Notes under the pieces: generated by a model | Told to the model about the DNA's origin: nothing | What the model saw: only the letters and a program-made list of their open reading frames with translations | The model's database searches: none | Made by a program: the position numbers and the translations under genes | In this document: positions 25,993 to 37,565 of the stretch, in pieces | Position numbering within the stretch: the stretch's first letter is position 1 | Layout: every line of letters starts with the position of its first letter | Origin: Terana coerulea | Lineage: Eukaryota; Basidiomycota; Agaricomycetes; Polyporales; Phanerochaetaceae | Length of the DNA: 64,000 nucleotides | Assembly (NCBI GenBank): GCA_024811115.1 | Contig: JAKOGH010000911.1 | Coordinates: 1-64,000 of the forward strand | Direction: 5' to 3'

Positions 25993-28900
25993 CTACAAAT
26001 ACAACGAAGAGCAGAAGATGACCGAATTAGGTCGTTCCAGCATCTCCGATGCCTTGTCGAACTTCTCTTCGAGCTCGCTATTGCCGATGACCTTGGCTGC
26101 TTGGCTCATCTGTCGAATCAACTCTTGCAGACGGCGGAAGACTCGGATGAGACTTCCCTCGAATTGATCGGTGAGCTACGAGTCGTAGCTTGTCAACATT
26201 ATTCCTTTTGCCACAGGAGATTCATAACCACGAACCTTGCAAATCTCAGTGAACGACGCTCCACGGCACCACTGTACGACAGCGTCCATGAGCTCGACCT
26301 TGAACGACTGCACATATTCGTCTTCAACCATGGGCAGCTTGGACTCCTTGCAAACTTTGGCGATGCGCCGGGCAATCTCCTGCATGACGCGAAGTGGCGC
26401 CGCCAGCTCTTCCTTCAGCTTGGTCACTTGCTCACTCTGCAGAGAGAATCCGTCGATGAAGTGTTCGAATTCCAATCACGTCGATGACAACGCACCTTTT
26501 CAGTAAATACGAAGCAGCTCAGCAGTCCTGCACATTGCTCTGGCGAGAGCGTGTTGAAGACACCGTTGAAGATCAGCTCCGTCAACAGCAGCTCGTCTCC
26601 GGTACTGATTTCGCAGGCCACACGGCCCTTCATGTCGACAATATCAGCAGCGGTGGTGAAGCCCAACCGACGCAGCACTCGCTTGCGTGACTTCAGTTCC
26701 TCCATTTGCAGGACGTCATGTGTGGCTTGTATGCGCTTCTTGAGCTCTCGGATCCGCTGCTGCCCCTCCTCTTTGCGCTTATACAGAGTGTAGAGCTCAG
26801 GTAGTCGAGGATCCTTATGCAGTGGGCTGGAGAACATCTTCTTCTCCATGATCTCTATTTTCTGCACATGATATGAGCACAGTTTAGTACGAATTTAGTA
26901 TGCGTCCGGCATACCTGCACCAATGCCTTGAACTTGTCGTCCGTGATGCGCATGTTCTGTATCGGATCCAGAAGCGGGACACCATCCGGGAATCGTCTGT
27001 GTACCTCGACGATGGTCTTCCAGACGGTTTCCTTGGCGGACGAGCCCCGCATGTCCTTGGGTAAGTGCACCCGGAGATGGCTGAGTGACTCGACCGTAGA
27101 CAACAGCACGGGAACAACTTCAGGATTGCCCTTCTGCCCTGATGGGCACGGGAGGATTCCTGCCGGCGTCGGCGTTGTTGTGCTGCGGTCCTTGCCAAGA
27201 CTGCCACCAGTTGCGGTATTCAAGAGCACGTCGACGACATACTGCTCATGTGGTGGTAGCTCTTCCGTGATGGGCATCGGGCGGTTCTGCGGGCAGCGAG
27301 ACGTAAACAGCCGTTTCAAGCACGAACACGCGAGCCACAGACCTTCGGTGGTAAACGCTTCTGGTAGTTGACAATAACACCCCAGCCGAAGTCGAGGTCC
27401 CTGTACTTGATCTTCACCAGACGGCCAGGCTGAAGGAAAGGCACGCTGTATGTCGGATGCGTGATGACATCTCTGAAATCTGTGGCCATTTGGTCTAGCT
27501 GCTGGCGATACTCGTAATATTCCGATACAAGCTCTTCATCCGGTACCACGATGGCGGCTTTCTTTTCTTCCTCCTGGCGAAGCTCTGAGAAAGTTCAGTA
27601 AGTACAATTACGCACACGGGAGACTTAAGGATGCCAGCGTACCGTCTTCTAACAAGGGCACACCAGCACTGCTTTGGAACTGCAAGAAGCACCGTTCCAG
27701 CATGAACTCGGGACTGATACCTTCCACCTTCATCAAGTTGAGGATCATATTGTATCCAAGGTGGAACGCCGAGTCTAGGCGATCGGCCACACCCTTGATC
27801 ATTTCCTTTGCAGCCGTAGGCTCCAGCTTCTCGTCGCACATCATGATGACAACACCGCGGTCATCGAGACCTCGACGTCCAGCACGACCGGACATCTGGA
27901 TGTACTCGCCAGAGGATAGGTTACGGAACTCCCGCCCGTCGAATTTGCGCGCCGCGGTGAAGACGACGGTTTTAGCCGGCATATTCAAACCAATAGAGAA
28001 CGTCTCGGTGGCAAAGAGGACCTTGATGAGACCCTCCTGGAAAAGAATCTCGATGACCTCCTTCAGAATCGGGAGGAGACCGCCATGATGGATACCAATG
28101 CCGCGCTTCAGGAGAGGCAGGAGGTTCGTGATTTGGGGAAGCTGGCGGTCATCGGGAGCCAAGTTCTCGATGGCGTTGTTGAAGATATTGTTCACAAGGT
28201 CCTGCTCCGTCGTGGAATTGAATTCGAATTTTGTCAAGGTTAACGCGAGGGCCTCACATTCGCGTTTGCTGAACGCGAAGACAATGACGGGGTTGTAGTT
28301 CTTTATCATAATCATCTTAATGATTTTCTGAATATCAGAGGGACCTGCAGGACATGAGCCAGACACATATATGCGCAGATTTTGCACGGACCTTTCTTCT
28401 CGCCTCCTTTCTTCGACTTCCCTTTGCGCCCCTTACCGCTTTTTTGGATCTGCGGGGTCATCACCTTGCCTATCCTGCAGCATACCCATGGCCTTCGAGA
28501 AGTTGTCTTCCCGGAACTCACTCTTCTCATTGACGACGAGGAATATTCCCTCGCCACCCGCAGGGAAGAGATAATGCTGCAACGGTGTAGGGCGGAAGTC
28601 GGTGTAAACAACATGACATGGTTGCTCATGTGACATGCATATCCACTCGGCAAACTGCATGGCGTTGGGGATTGTGGCGGAGAGGAAAACGTAGCGGACA
28701 GAGTGCGGCAGAAGGATGATGGTCTCCTCCCAAACGACTCCACGTTCCTTGTCTCGCATGTAGTGGACTTCGTCGAAGATAACCCAGGCAACTTCACGCA
28801 TGATCTCGGAGCCCCGGTAAAGCATAGAACGCAGAATCTAATTTATAGTGTTTAGCTTCTACTGCCGTGCAGTACACTTTGCACGCACCTCCGTTGTCAT

Positions 28901-29721
28901 TACCAGACATGTTGCAGACGGGTTAATCGTGACATCTCCAGTCATAAGGCCAACGTCGCCAAACTCGGCCAACATATCACGGTATTTTTGGTTGGAGAGT
29001 GCCTACACATCCTCTTCAATATTTGATCCAAAAAGATATATTTTAGCCTACTAGCCTTGATAGGACTGGTATAGATAACACGCTGCTTATTATGCAGACA
29101 GTGCGCTATTGCGTACTCGGCTACGACAGTCTTACCCGCACTCGTATGCGCAGAAACCAGAACACTCTCGTTACGTTGGATAGCGTGTACCGACACTTGT
29201 TGGAATGGATCCAAAGTGAATTTATATTCTCGGGCGGGTTTCGCGGGAGGTACATGGTTCGCGATAGGAATGTAAGGATAACCCGGCGGGACTGCAACTT
29301 GGTGCCGAACCTATAAAGCAGTTACTATGTGAGAAAAAGTACTAAGATGTGGATAAGTTATACGCACTTGGTGACGTAGCTCAAGCCTCGAGCCTGCCTC
29401 GACTGAACCCTGGAGACCTGCACTTGCTGCAACATCTCGTTTTGCTTCGATTTCCACCTCGTCCATGACCTGGGCGGCCGCTTGTGGTATAGGAGACGCG
29501 AGGCGTTGCTTCTTCAGATTTGAAGGGCCCGCCTCGTCTTGTCCATTAGCATAGCTGGATGTTCCGTTGGTGTCAGGTACTATTGCTCCCTCTTCCGAGT
29601 CCGCCTTGCGTTTCTTTGGGATTTCATGGTGCTCATCGGTGTCCATAGCCTCCTCGTGCTCATTTTCGTCGATTTCTGGAGGAGCCTCGTCCAAGAAAGA
29701 GAAGAGGTCGTTAGAGCTCAT
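25993..29721 (-). CDS. MTR4: Exosome-associated DExH RNA helicase MTR4 (Ski2-like)
   Basis: 3'-to-5' RNA helicase that feeds RNAs to the nuclear exosome, as part of TRAMP-like complexes; essential in yeasts. The N-terminus [19 protein letters not shown] is acidic. The helicase core shows the Q-region [15 protein letters not shown], motif I AHTSAGKT, motif II DEVH, motif III LSATIP and motif [24 protein letters not shown] and the following arch ([18 protein letters not shown] region near 27400) are typical of Mtr4 rather than Ski2. The C-terminal helical part ends [11 protein letters not shown]...SLYL at 25993. Several introns occur; the last (26221-26164) joins EICK to LTDQFEG. A run of six A (28440-28445 on the plus strand) shifts frame within a Lys-rich insert; five A would restore it, so an indel is suspected. 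The upstream gene stops about 50 bases before its ATG. Confidence 0.95.
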
Positions 29722-29771
29722 AGTGCAGGCGGAGGACAGGTCCTGGGAGATGTGGAGGTTGGCCGGGAAGA

Positions 29772-30289
29772 TTATCGAGGAAAGCTGAGTATAAGGGAAA
29801 GCCACCAGTAGCAAGATAAGTGTCTAAGGCCCTGGTCCGGCCTGTTAGAAGCCAACGAAAAGAAACACAGATCGAGGTGCTGAGCAAGTTCCAATGCCTG
29901 CACAAAATTGGCGTGACCGTCACATCTTGTGATTGTGACAAAGTGACAGTCACACTTACCTTGAACACTTCGTCGACGTCCGCGGTTTGGACGTGAACGG
30001 CGACGACGAACTCGTGCTTGGGTCCACATGTGCAAAATTCTTTGCTTCTACCGTTTTATTGTCGCCCATCTCACGCATGAATTCTGTGCCTATTTCTCTC
30101 ATCTCTGCCAGCGAGTAACTGCAAGCTTCACGCCTACCGTCTACGACAATTTGGATGCCAATGTACTTGCCGTCAGGACCAACTTTGGGAGACTCATTGG
30201 CTTCTTGCTCATACATTCAATGTCTCGGGATGTGGTCGAAAAACCTCGGACAGCTCGTCGTACCAGCTCGTACGAGCGATAGGGGACAT
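29772..30289 (-). CDS. Small unrecognised protein upstream of MTR4
   Basis: I do not recognise this protein. The reading starts MSPIARTSWYDELSEVFRP at 30289, continues NESPKVGPDGKYIGIQIVV, DGRREACSYSLAEMREIG and FMREMGDNKTVEAKNFAHVD, then KHEFVVAVHVQTADVDEVFK. A GT-AG intron (about 29959-29897) follows, then ALELAQHLDLCFFSLASNRP, and the stop is at 29772. The result is a compact, acidic, soluble protein of about 155 residues with no signal peptide or membrane span. Two one-base frame changes are needed: one near 30212, and one at the GGG run at 30020-30022. The residue pattern on both sides looks like real coding sequence. It shares its strand with MTR4 and ends 50 bases upstream of it, so MTR4's promoter must be short or lie within this gene. 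Confidence 0.5.
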
Positions 30290-31121
30290 TGGATGACTTC
30301 CCGTAAGCCTCTCGACTCGAGTAGAGGTGTCCGCGAGTCGAGTTTGATCAGCGGCACACGTCGGCATCCCTTGAGACGCTCAAAACCCTTCTATATTAGG
30401 ATAAAATCGGAGTTGGTACGTCAGATTCAGAATGCAGATACAGTCAAGCTTAGTCTGAAATGAACGGCCTCCTTGTCAGGGGGCCGACGGAGAATGGTGG
30501 TATACAATTACAGCCAATCGGAATGCTGCGAATATTTCAAAAATATTTAGGTTGATTTTCGGAAAAATTCGACTCTAGTGAAGACGTCTCAAGGGGTCCG
30601 ACCCTCCAGAGTCGTGTCCCTCGACCATCGGGCGCTTCATGCGAGATCGTTCTCGATTTGGCTTCCCGCTTTGATTGAACTCTCGTCTCCGCGTCGATGT
30701 CCATGGCGCCGTTTGTTTTCCCCGTCAATGCACTCGTTCCTGGCTCTTTCATCTCACTGCGTACCTCACTTAGTTTTGTCAATCAGCAATGCTTCTCTAC
30801 ATAATGCATATAAGCACTTCCAGCAGGTTGCAATGCGAGGGTTAGGCATCAATTGTGGGTGACCCAGGTATGTTCGGTGAGGATTACGCCGTCGAGTGCG
30901 TTCGACTTGAGCATCCTCAATGCAGCAGATTACAGCGCATGCAATGGTGGCAGGCATAAGATAATATTCGAAATTTTATTCATGGTTGGGCAGCTGTGAC
31001 GGTGCAAGGAGCTGCAAAAGGAGCTCACTATCCATTTGAGCGAAGGATGAGTCGACAGTGCTGCAACGCGAAAACGAGCGTCTGCAGGTATCGTAGCCTT
31101 GTCAGCGCGCGAAGCTCCGTG
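30290..31121. other. Intergenic, no supported gene
   Basis: Upstream region of the small gene at 29772-30289. An 81-codon minus-strand frame at 30537-30782 (MTKLSEVRSEMKEPG...) has protein-like composition, but I could not extend it by splicing and do not call it. An AT-rich stretch with the palindrome-like AATATTTCAAAAATATTT is at 30531-30548. Confidence 0.4.
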
Positions 31122-31129
31122 ACCTCACA

Positions 31130-32102
31130 TTAGTCTCGTTCCCATTCCGTGTCTAAGGCATCAAGGCGGGGCCTGCCGTGCGGAGATCGAAAAATCGATG
31201 CACGGTGATGCGTTAGAACGTCTGGTGACTTCCGATCATCCAGGTGTAGATCGCTCGCACGTGACACCTCTCGGGCTCACTCTGAACGTCGACCGACGAC
31301 GAGTCAATGACCACTCGACGACCACCCTACGGCCTCCCTGCTTGCTCTGTCCTGTCCTCGTATCCCTCATTTCCTTCGCTCTCAGAACTTATCATGCCTC
31401 ACTCCAACACGTGTCTCCCTTACCTTCGTACCGCGTAGTCGCTTGGGGCACCCAAACATTATCGCAGAGCAAGCACGCCGGCCGGGTTGTACGGAGGCCT
31501 TACACGCGTTCATGTGTTTGAAAGAACACGAGGCTGAGGAATTGGCTGCAGGGTATGCTTGTAGATGCTCGAACGATGTGTATGTGTTTGTCTCCAGGGT
31601 TCTGACACATGTGCTTCCCTAGACATTTCGCTTGGCCTCGTATTGGGCGAGTTCACGTCCCTTCCAGCGCTCGCAAGCCCCATAATGTCTCCTCGCTTTG
31701 TGTATGCGCGTTGATGTACCCTCATACATTTTTCTCAGTCCATGTTTCCCTGGCTATATGCATGCTGGTGCTCGCCCTCTGCAACTGCCCGAAGCTGTTA
31801 TTTGTCTACCTCTAGCAGCCCCGTAGCTCTGGAATTTGTATTTTCTCAGTGTATGTACTATGACTCTCATTGTCAACCATGTTTGTTTCAGCACAAATGT
31901 GTGCGTACAAGCTGGAGAAACAGTAACGAGGCGGCAACTGGCAGTCTGAGAGTGAGCAGGCGTGATCACGTGCGAGCGATCTACACCTGGATGATCGGAA
32001 GTGACTAGACGTTCTATGACATTACCGTGCATCGACATTTCGATCTCCGCACGGCAGGCCCCGTAGGGCCAATGTCATAGATACGGATGGGAACGAGACT
32101 AA
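31130..32102. mobile_element. Non-autonomous inverted-repeat transposon (MITE-like, 973 bp)
   Basis: The two ends are long inverted repeats. The left arm begins TTAGTCTCGTTCCCAT at 31130 and its reverse complement closes the element at 32102. Similarity runs inward about 170-190 bases (to roughly 31310 and 31925), including GGGGCCTGCCGTGCGGAGAT, CGATGCACGGT and the block ATCATCCAGGTGTAGATCGC, with scattered mismatches and small gaps. The 7-bp sequence CCTCACA directly flanks both sides (31123-31129 and 32103-32109), as expected for a target-site duplication. No transposase-like frame lies inside. A 7-8 bp duplication would suit an hAT-like or Mutator-like mobiliser; that assignment is inference. 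Confidence 0.75.
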
Positions 32103-32109
32103 CCTCACA

Positions 32110-33689
32110 CGGCACCAGACTCTGTCCTAGTAAGATGCCGGTCGTGCCGAAGGCCTAAAGAGGATCTCCGTTGACAGATCTGACTTCGCTTAAGCTACTC
32201 TCACTACTCGACTCGACTCGAGAGGCTTACGGAAGTCATCCATTCGCCCCAAGCTCTCGGCACAATTCGCGACATCGCCTAAAGTTTGTTTTGTGCAGCA
32301 CTCCAGGTACTGCGATCAGTCATCCCGCCGTAGTCCGTTCGAGTGTCCTTCCCGCGCAGCCGACGAAGCGTATGACGCTGAGACATGCTGCACATCTCGA
32401 TAATCGCGGAGAGGATTCATGGCATGCTCCGTCCACGAAACCTCTTGTCGCTGTGTCTACAGCCGTGACGCACCAGGTTGCACAAAGTGTCTCGTAGTTT
32501 CCGAGGTGTCATTGCGCGCCTTAGGGCTTGCATGTGATGACTCAACAGCATATCCATACTCACTGTGAAGCCCAGGATGGGGCGAATTTCGCCCGGGTGG
32601 AACGTGGATTTTCACCGATTCGCCAGGAAACCGTGCTACATATGGCGAAACCGACGTTCTTGTGAATTTCACCTGCCGCCATCAGGCTGTGGAATTTACC
32701 TGTATGAGCTTTTGGAGGGTGAAATTACACCAACGGCGCTTGTAGCGTAACCCTTGGGTACAAACTCCGCAGATTATGTAACCCGTCTTGCAATGACGCT
32801 TGCAACGCGCGTCCCTTCTCTCCTTCATCCCACTTCAACCGAAGTACTTTCTCTTTCTCTCGTACGCGTCCCTTGTCTCGTGCGCGTCTTTGCCCACAGT
32901 CCCGACAATGAAATCTCCAGGTGCGAGTGCGCTATTATCTTGTGTCACTCAGATACTGATGCATTTTGAGTTAGATAGGTTGACTAGAGGAGACAGGTTG
33001 CGCCTGCACTATTAACCCCGTGCGAAATCCACCGGTGGCTCCTTTACAGAACCAGACAGCAGCCAGGAGCATCAGAATAGTCTGCTTGCTAGGACATGTG
33101 CGAACCATACTGGTACGTGCTCCACCGTGCTGTTGCTTCACGCCTTGATAGTCGCTACAACAGCTATCCTTGATCACTTTCGGTGCAGGCTGATGTTATG
33201 GGTGAGTTTGAACTCTCAGTGGCTACTTCAATTGCTTACACTTGCTTTGAGGTCTGTACATAGCTCTTGCTACCATTGCCGCATGAGCCGACCTTGAGCA
33301 AGCCATCAAGCCCTCGCTGACGTAGCATTGTGCCGTGCGCCTTTGCAGTTGACAGTATGTTGGTGCAGGCACGTGTGGTAGGACTACTGGATGATAAAGG
33401 TGTACATCAGGTAAGGTGCATAGTACTATACTGTAGTGTACATGGTGTTGCGCCTGGATGTATGCACAGGCTGCCAGAATATACCAATTTATCTGAATTT
33501 ATGGCCATGGGAGTTTTCAACCCAACGAAGTGCGATTTTGCAGTGGAATATGGGGCGAAAGCAACAGGTCGAGTGTCCTACAGGCCAAATTCATGCGCTC
33601 CTACTTGGTGAATTGGTCTGGTGAAACGTCAAATATTCCGGCCTAATTTTCCATGGAAGCTTTCGCCCGTTCTTCAGTGTACTGACACT
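32110..33689. repeat. Gene-free region with degenerate dispersed repeat sequence
   Basis: No gene is seen. Two stretches (about 32575-32740 and 33540-33680) are built of GGCGAAA, GAATTTCGCCCG and TTTCACC-like words, and resemble stretches at 45880-46130 and 52150-52340. They appear to be old copies of one dispersed repeat family. The similarity is by word content and I could not align them end to end. Confidence 0.35.
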
Positions 33690-34765
33690 GGGGACCGCCT
33701 TCGGCGATTTGCCTAAGAGTGAAAGATCACGAACGAGCATGATTGATCGCTCACAAGAAATGTTTGAGCCGAGCGTGCCGTTCTTCGGCAGTTTCCGCAA
33801 CAAGCATTGCCATCATTCCTCCCCCATATATTACTTGGCCGACGCGTCCAGCGACGACACCTTGCCCGCCCTGCTTGTCTCGCTGGCGGAGGCTTCACTG
33901 CTGTATCGTCCCCGGCTCCTTTTTGCTCTTTTCGTGCCCCCCCCCCCCCCCTTTGCATTCGTTACGCTATCCTATATCACCTCTACATCGCTCTAGTCCC
34001 CGGTCAGCAAGATAACTTTGTCCCCACCGTCATGCGGTTTCCCTCTCCTATACTCGTCTCTACACGGCGCACGGCTGCCACGTCACCACTACGGCCAGCA
34101 CGGACCTCAAACCTTCAAAGCGACTGTATTCGGCAGCTATGTTTGCGATAGAGCCGTCGAGAAGTACGTATCCCATCCGTAGCACCAGCCACGTACCTCA
34201 TTGCTTTCTCTCCAGTTGTGGGACCTCTTTCAACGATTTGCTCGAGAGTGAGTGATCACGAACGAGCATGATTGATCGTTCACAAGAAATGTTTGAGCCA
34301 AGCATGCTGTTCTTGGGCATTGCCATCATACCTCCCCCATATATTACTTGGCTGACGTGTCCAGTGACGACACCCTTGCCCGGCAGCGCCTGCTCTGCTT
34401 GTCTCGCTGGCAGGCAGGGGCTTCATGAATCACTTCTGTGTCGGCGTTAGCCCCTTTTCGCTCTTTCCATGCTCTCTGCTTTGCTTGCTTATTATTGCAT
34501 CCGTTACGCTACCATCTAGCAGCCTTTATTACACTACATCGCTCTAGTCCCCGGTTAGCAATACAACGCTCGTTTGCACTGTCGAGCAGCTCCTGTTTTC
34601 TACACTTGTCTCTGCATGGTGCACGGCTACCACGTCACTACTGCGGCCGGTATGGACCTCCAGCCTTGAAGGTGACCACATTTGGCAGTTATGTATGCAG
34701 TAGAGCCCTCGAGAAGTACGTATCCCATCTGTATTACAAGCCACATATTTCATTCTTTTGTCTCT
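33690..34765. repeat. Tandem direct duplication, two units of about 530 bp
   Basis: Unit 1 starts near 33690 and unit 2 near 34220. Each begins with a GATTTGC block, then GATCACGAACGAGCATGATT, CACAAGAAATGTTTGAGCC, CCTCCCCCATATATTACTTG and CATCGCTCTAGTCCCCGGT, and ends near GAGAAGTACGTATCCCATC. Divergence between units is moderate (point changes and small indels), so the duplication is not recent. A run of 15 C lies in unit 1 (33937-33951). Neither unit carries a convincing gene. Confidence 0.75.
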
Positions 34766-36369
34766 AGCTGTGTCCGGTCACATAGCTCCAGAATGCAAGA
34801 AGTACTGTAGGCCTAATGGTGAACACGTTCCCACAAAGAACCCCAAATGCCCGCTCCGAAAGGCGCATGGCAGGGTAAGCTCCTTCGGCTCTGCTTGCGC
34901 TGCAAACGGGATTTACTTATGTGACATACAGCCACTTAGCACGTCCACCATTGACTCGTTGGCTTGCTCCGTCAAACATCAACTGTCCAATGGTGCCTGG
35001 GATGGCTACGCTCATTTAGAGGTTTCATTCCATGATGCTGCCGCCTGCAATATGCTCATAAGCATGACTGTAGATCCTACCGTCTCACACATTGAGCTGA
35101 AAGCTTATCTCCATGAACAAGGCCTCATTGATGTTAAGATTGACTTGGACTCTCTCTTGCGATAGGTTTGGGCTTTGCTGCTGCGGCACCGTTTGTTGCA
35201 GGATTCCGTGGACCATTTATACATGTACAGCTATGTGTGTATCAGTAGACGTGAATGATATTATCATAATGACTGTGTCCGCCTGGAGTGATGAGGCCAA
35301 CGTCTGAGGCATGTGGCTTTGCATGCGGTGAGTGCTTGCATGACAAGGCATATCTGCATAACGGACAGTGTCAGCAACCATCACGTTGATAGCAGACGGC
35401 GGACCTTGTGTGCTTGCCTGATTCATACTGACGTCTGACAGAGGAGACGCAGGAATATAGCAAGGATTTGCGAAAGGGCGTCCAGTGAAACAGAACGCAT
35501 GGCAGCAACGGCACTGGCACCACAGGAACGAGAGTAGCCAACTCGACTAAGTGCTGAAAAAGAGCTTGGTGGTGTATGCGCGTTGAATTGGCTTTCCAAT
35601 ATGCGCACGATGATGCGCCGCAAGTCGTTGCGTCCCATGGAAGCCAGCTGACGTGATAGTAGGTTCCGATCTATACGCAGGGTTGTATCAGATGAGCACT
35701 TAGTATGCACGATTTGGACAGCGGACGCCGAGGGGACGTACCTTTATAAAGCACACCAGAAGCTTAGCGTCCCACTCTTGAGGAACATATTGAAAGTCGT
35801 GGAGACGAAAGGTAGCATCTGTTTCTTGTAGAGCATACCAGTATCTATTACCTTTATCTACACCTCATTGTGGATCCACCTGCAATGCAACCCAATTTTT
35901 TACTGGCGACCACACTGAGCGTACATATAGTGTTAAGTCATGGGACATCTCAAATGGCAAGTCGGAAGACTCGGAGCTTATGTTCGTAGCAAACTTGAAT
36001 CCAATTACAGTGTTGCTAATGGTGCATACTAGTAGGAGGGAGTGGCGTGGATTGCAGCCCATAGACGGTCGTCGTAGTCGGTTGGTGTGAACATCAGTAC
36101 CTCAGGGAATGCTGCATCGGCCTACAAAGGCACATTTTGTGTATTCATTGTAGTGCTCGCGTTTGGATCACTGCCTAAGGTGTCCCACAAAGCAAAAAAT
36201 TTGGCACATAAATGTAATATATTGGATGTATATCTATATTACTCCATGAATACTGACAAACACAAGCCAGGCAGGTACACAGCGAGAGTCTTGTGTGGAT
36301 GCACAGTATCAACTACTGGGTTCATAGACATCAAGGACGACAGCCAACATATTTATGGCGGCCAGCGCA
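34766..36369. other. Gene-poor stretch
   Basis: A 135-codon frame at 34758-35165 (+) has no recognisable motif. The only spliced coding signal is the fragment listed at 35423-35827. From 35830 to 36369 nothing is seen except the tail of the transporter pseudogene. Confidence 0.4.
35423..35827 (-). pseudogene. Spliced gene fragment of unknown family
   Basis: Two minus-strand coding segments join in frame across a normal GT-AG intron of about 70 bases (35741-35671). The first contains ETDATFRLHDFQYVPQEWD and AKLLVCFIK. The second contains DRNLLSRQLASMGRNDL and RRIIVRILESQFNAH, and stops at 35423. No start codon or upstream exon could be found, so this looks like the 3' remnant of a gene in a repeat-rich region. 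The family is unknown to me. It may also be a chance frame; confidence is low. Confidence 0.3.
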
Positions 36370-37215
36370 ACATCAGCGGCGTGAGCTCGTCATCACGGTC
36401 AGCAATAATCTTGTCAAGGGCGCCCCAGATGAGCAGCGGGCGACGGCTGAAGTGCTCGATGCCTCACATGTCGGGGAGGGTCATGAACATGTTGATGATG
36501 TTGATCGCGACCTAGGTCAGGATGGGGTCGCTGATGCCCGAGTTGGTGAAGAATGTGGTACCGTCTGTGGGCGGTGTCAGACTATGTCAATCGAACAATG
36601 GATGAAGATGGGCTTACAGTGGAAGATGAAGTTGATACCAGTGAGCTGCTGCCACGCCCGGATGAAAATACCGGACAGGGTGCCGAGGGTGATCTTGTTG
36701 TGGCTGGGCTTGAAGCAGTCCACATATGAGGACTTGCCAAGCTCCTGCTCTTCGCGGAGGTTGGCGCGGATGTTGTTGAGCTCGACCTCGATCTCAATGT
36801 TGATGGGGGAGAGCGACATGAAGCGGGAGAGGGCCTTGGCGGCTGCCTCGTCACAGCCCTTCTTGATCAGGAACGGGGCGACTGTGCAGATCATTAGTGT
36901 AGTGCTTGCAGCAGTGTGAAACGAAAGGGCTTACCTCAGGCAGGTAGAGCATACCCGTGATCAGGATGAAGGCCCAGATGAGCTGGACACTGGTGGGGAT
37001 CTGCCACGCAGAGTGGTCGTTGGGGTCCTTGGTGGCGTTGTTGATGACAGACGCAAGCAGGAGGCCAATGATGATCGCCCACTGGTAGCCGGAGACAGCG
37101 CCGCGGATCCACTTGGGCAAGCACTGGGACTGGTACACGGGGATGAGGACCGAGACGAGGATGACACCGAGGCCAGCGAGGACACGGCCGACAATGAACA
37201 CCGCCCATTGGTGGC
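36370..37215 (-). pseudogene. Hexose transporter (MFS) pseudogene, truncated
   Basis: The remaining protein matches the middle of fungal sugar porters. It reads AVFIVGRVLAGLGVILVSVL, then PKWIRGAVSGYQWAIIIGLL, WQIPTSVQLIWAFILITGML, IRANLREEQELG, and GIFIRAWQQLTGINFIFH joined by an intron to YGTTFFTNSGIS. It is broken in several ways. The sequence starts abruptly at AVFIVGR, so the first transmembrane helices are missing. The frame shifts after the LPE intron. Two in-frame stops occur where the family has coding residues (TAG near 36513, TGA near 36475, the latter at a usual Trp), and similarity ends at SRRPLLI. Unlike other frame breaks in this window, nonsense codons plus truncation at both ends indicate true decay. 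It sits between repeat motifs at 33.7 and 38.3 kb. Confidence 0.85.
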
Positions 37216-37414
37216 AGCCGGGGCGTGAATATGGCGTCATGCCCAACACATCCAGTAGGGGCTGCGGGCCCAGGTCGGCAACACAAACATCAGCACCTGC
37301 CGCGACGTGTAAGCACACCGCAACCAGTCACAAAGGCGTACATCACGTACGTGGAGAGGTGGACTACTCGTCTCTCACACAGCAGTGCGCCTGCTCACGC
37401 CGCATGATAGGAGA

Positions 37415-37565
37415 GGCGAGTGGCGGCGGCGTATCGGGGCGCAACGGAGAGCCGGGCAGCGGCGGCGTGTCAGGGCGTGAAGGCGACGTGGGCAGCGGCG
37501 GCGTGTCGGGGCATGAAGGAGAGGCAAATCATGGCAGCGTGTCTCAGTGCCGAGGAGAGGCAGGC
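37415..37565. repeat. GC-rich minisatellite, unit about 36 bp
   Basis: About four imperfect copies of a unit centred on GGCAGCGGCGGCGTGTCGGG followed by a GAAGG-type block. On the plus strand it reads as a repeating Gly-Ser-Gly-Gly-Val-Ser-Gly peptide, but the reading frame has no gene context. It lies just beyond the broken 5' end of the transporter pseudogene. Confidence 0.6.

Noticed and set aside
34758..35165. 135-codon frame after the tandem duplication
   Set aside because: No recognisable domain and it begins inside repeat sequence; not enough support for a gene.
36087..36515. 142-codon plus-strand frame
   Set aside because: Its second half is antisense to the transporter pseudogene and the first half has no coding character.
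37415..37565. CRISPR-like array
   Set aside because: Units are imperfect, contiguous and GC-rich with no spacers; this is a minisatellite in a eukaryotic genome.
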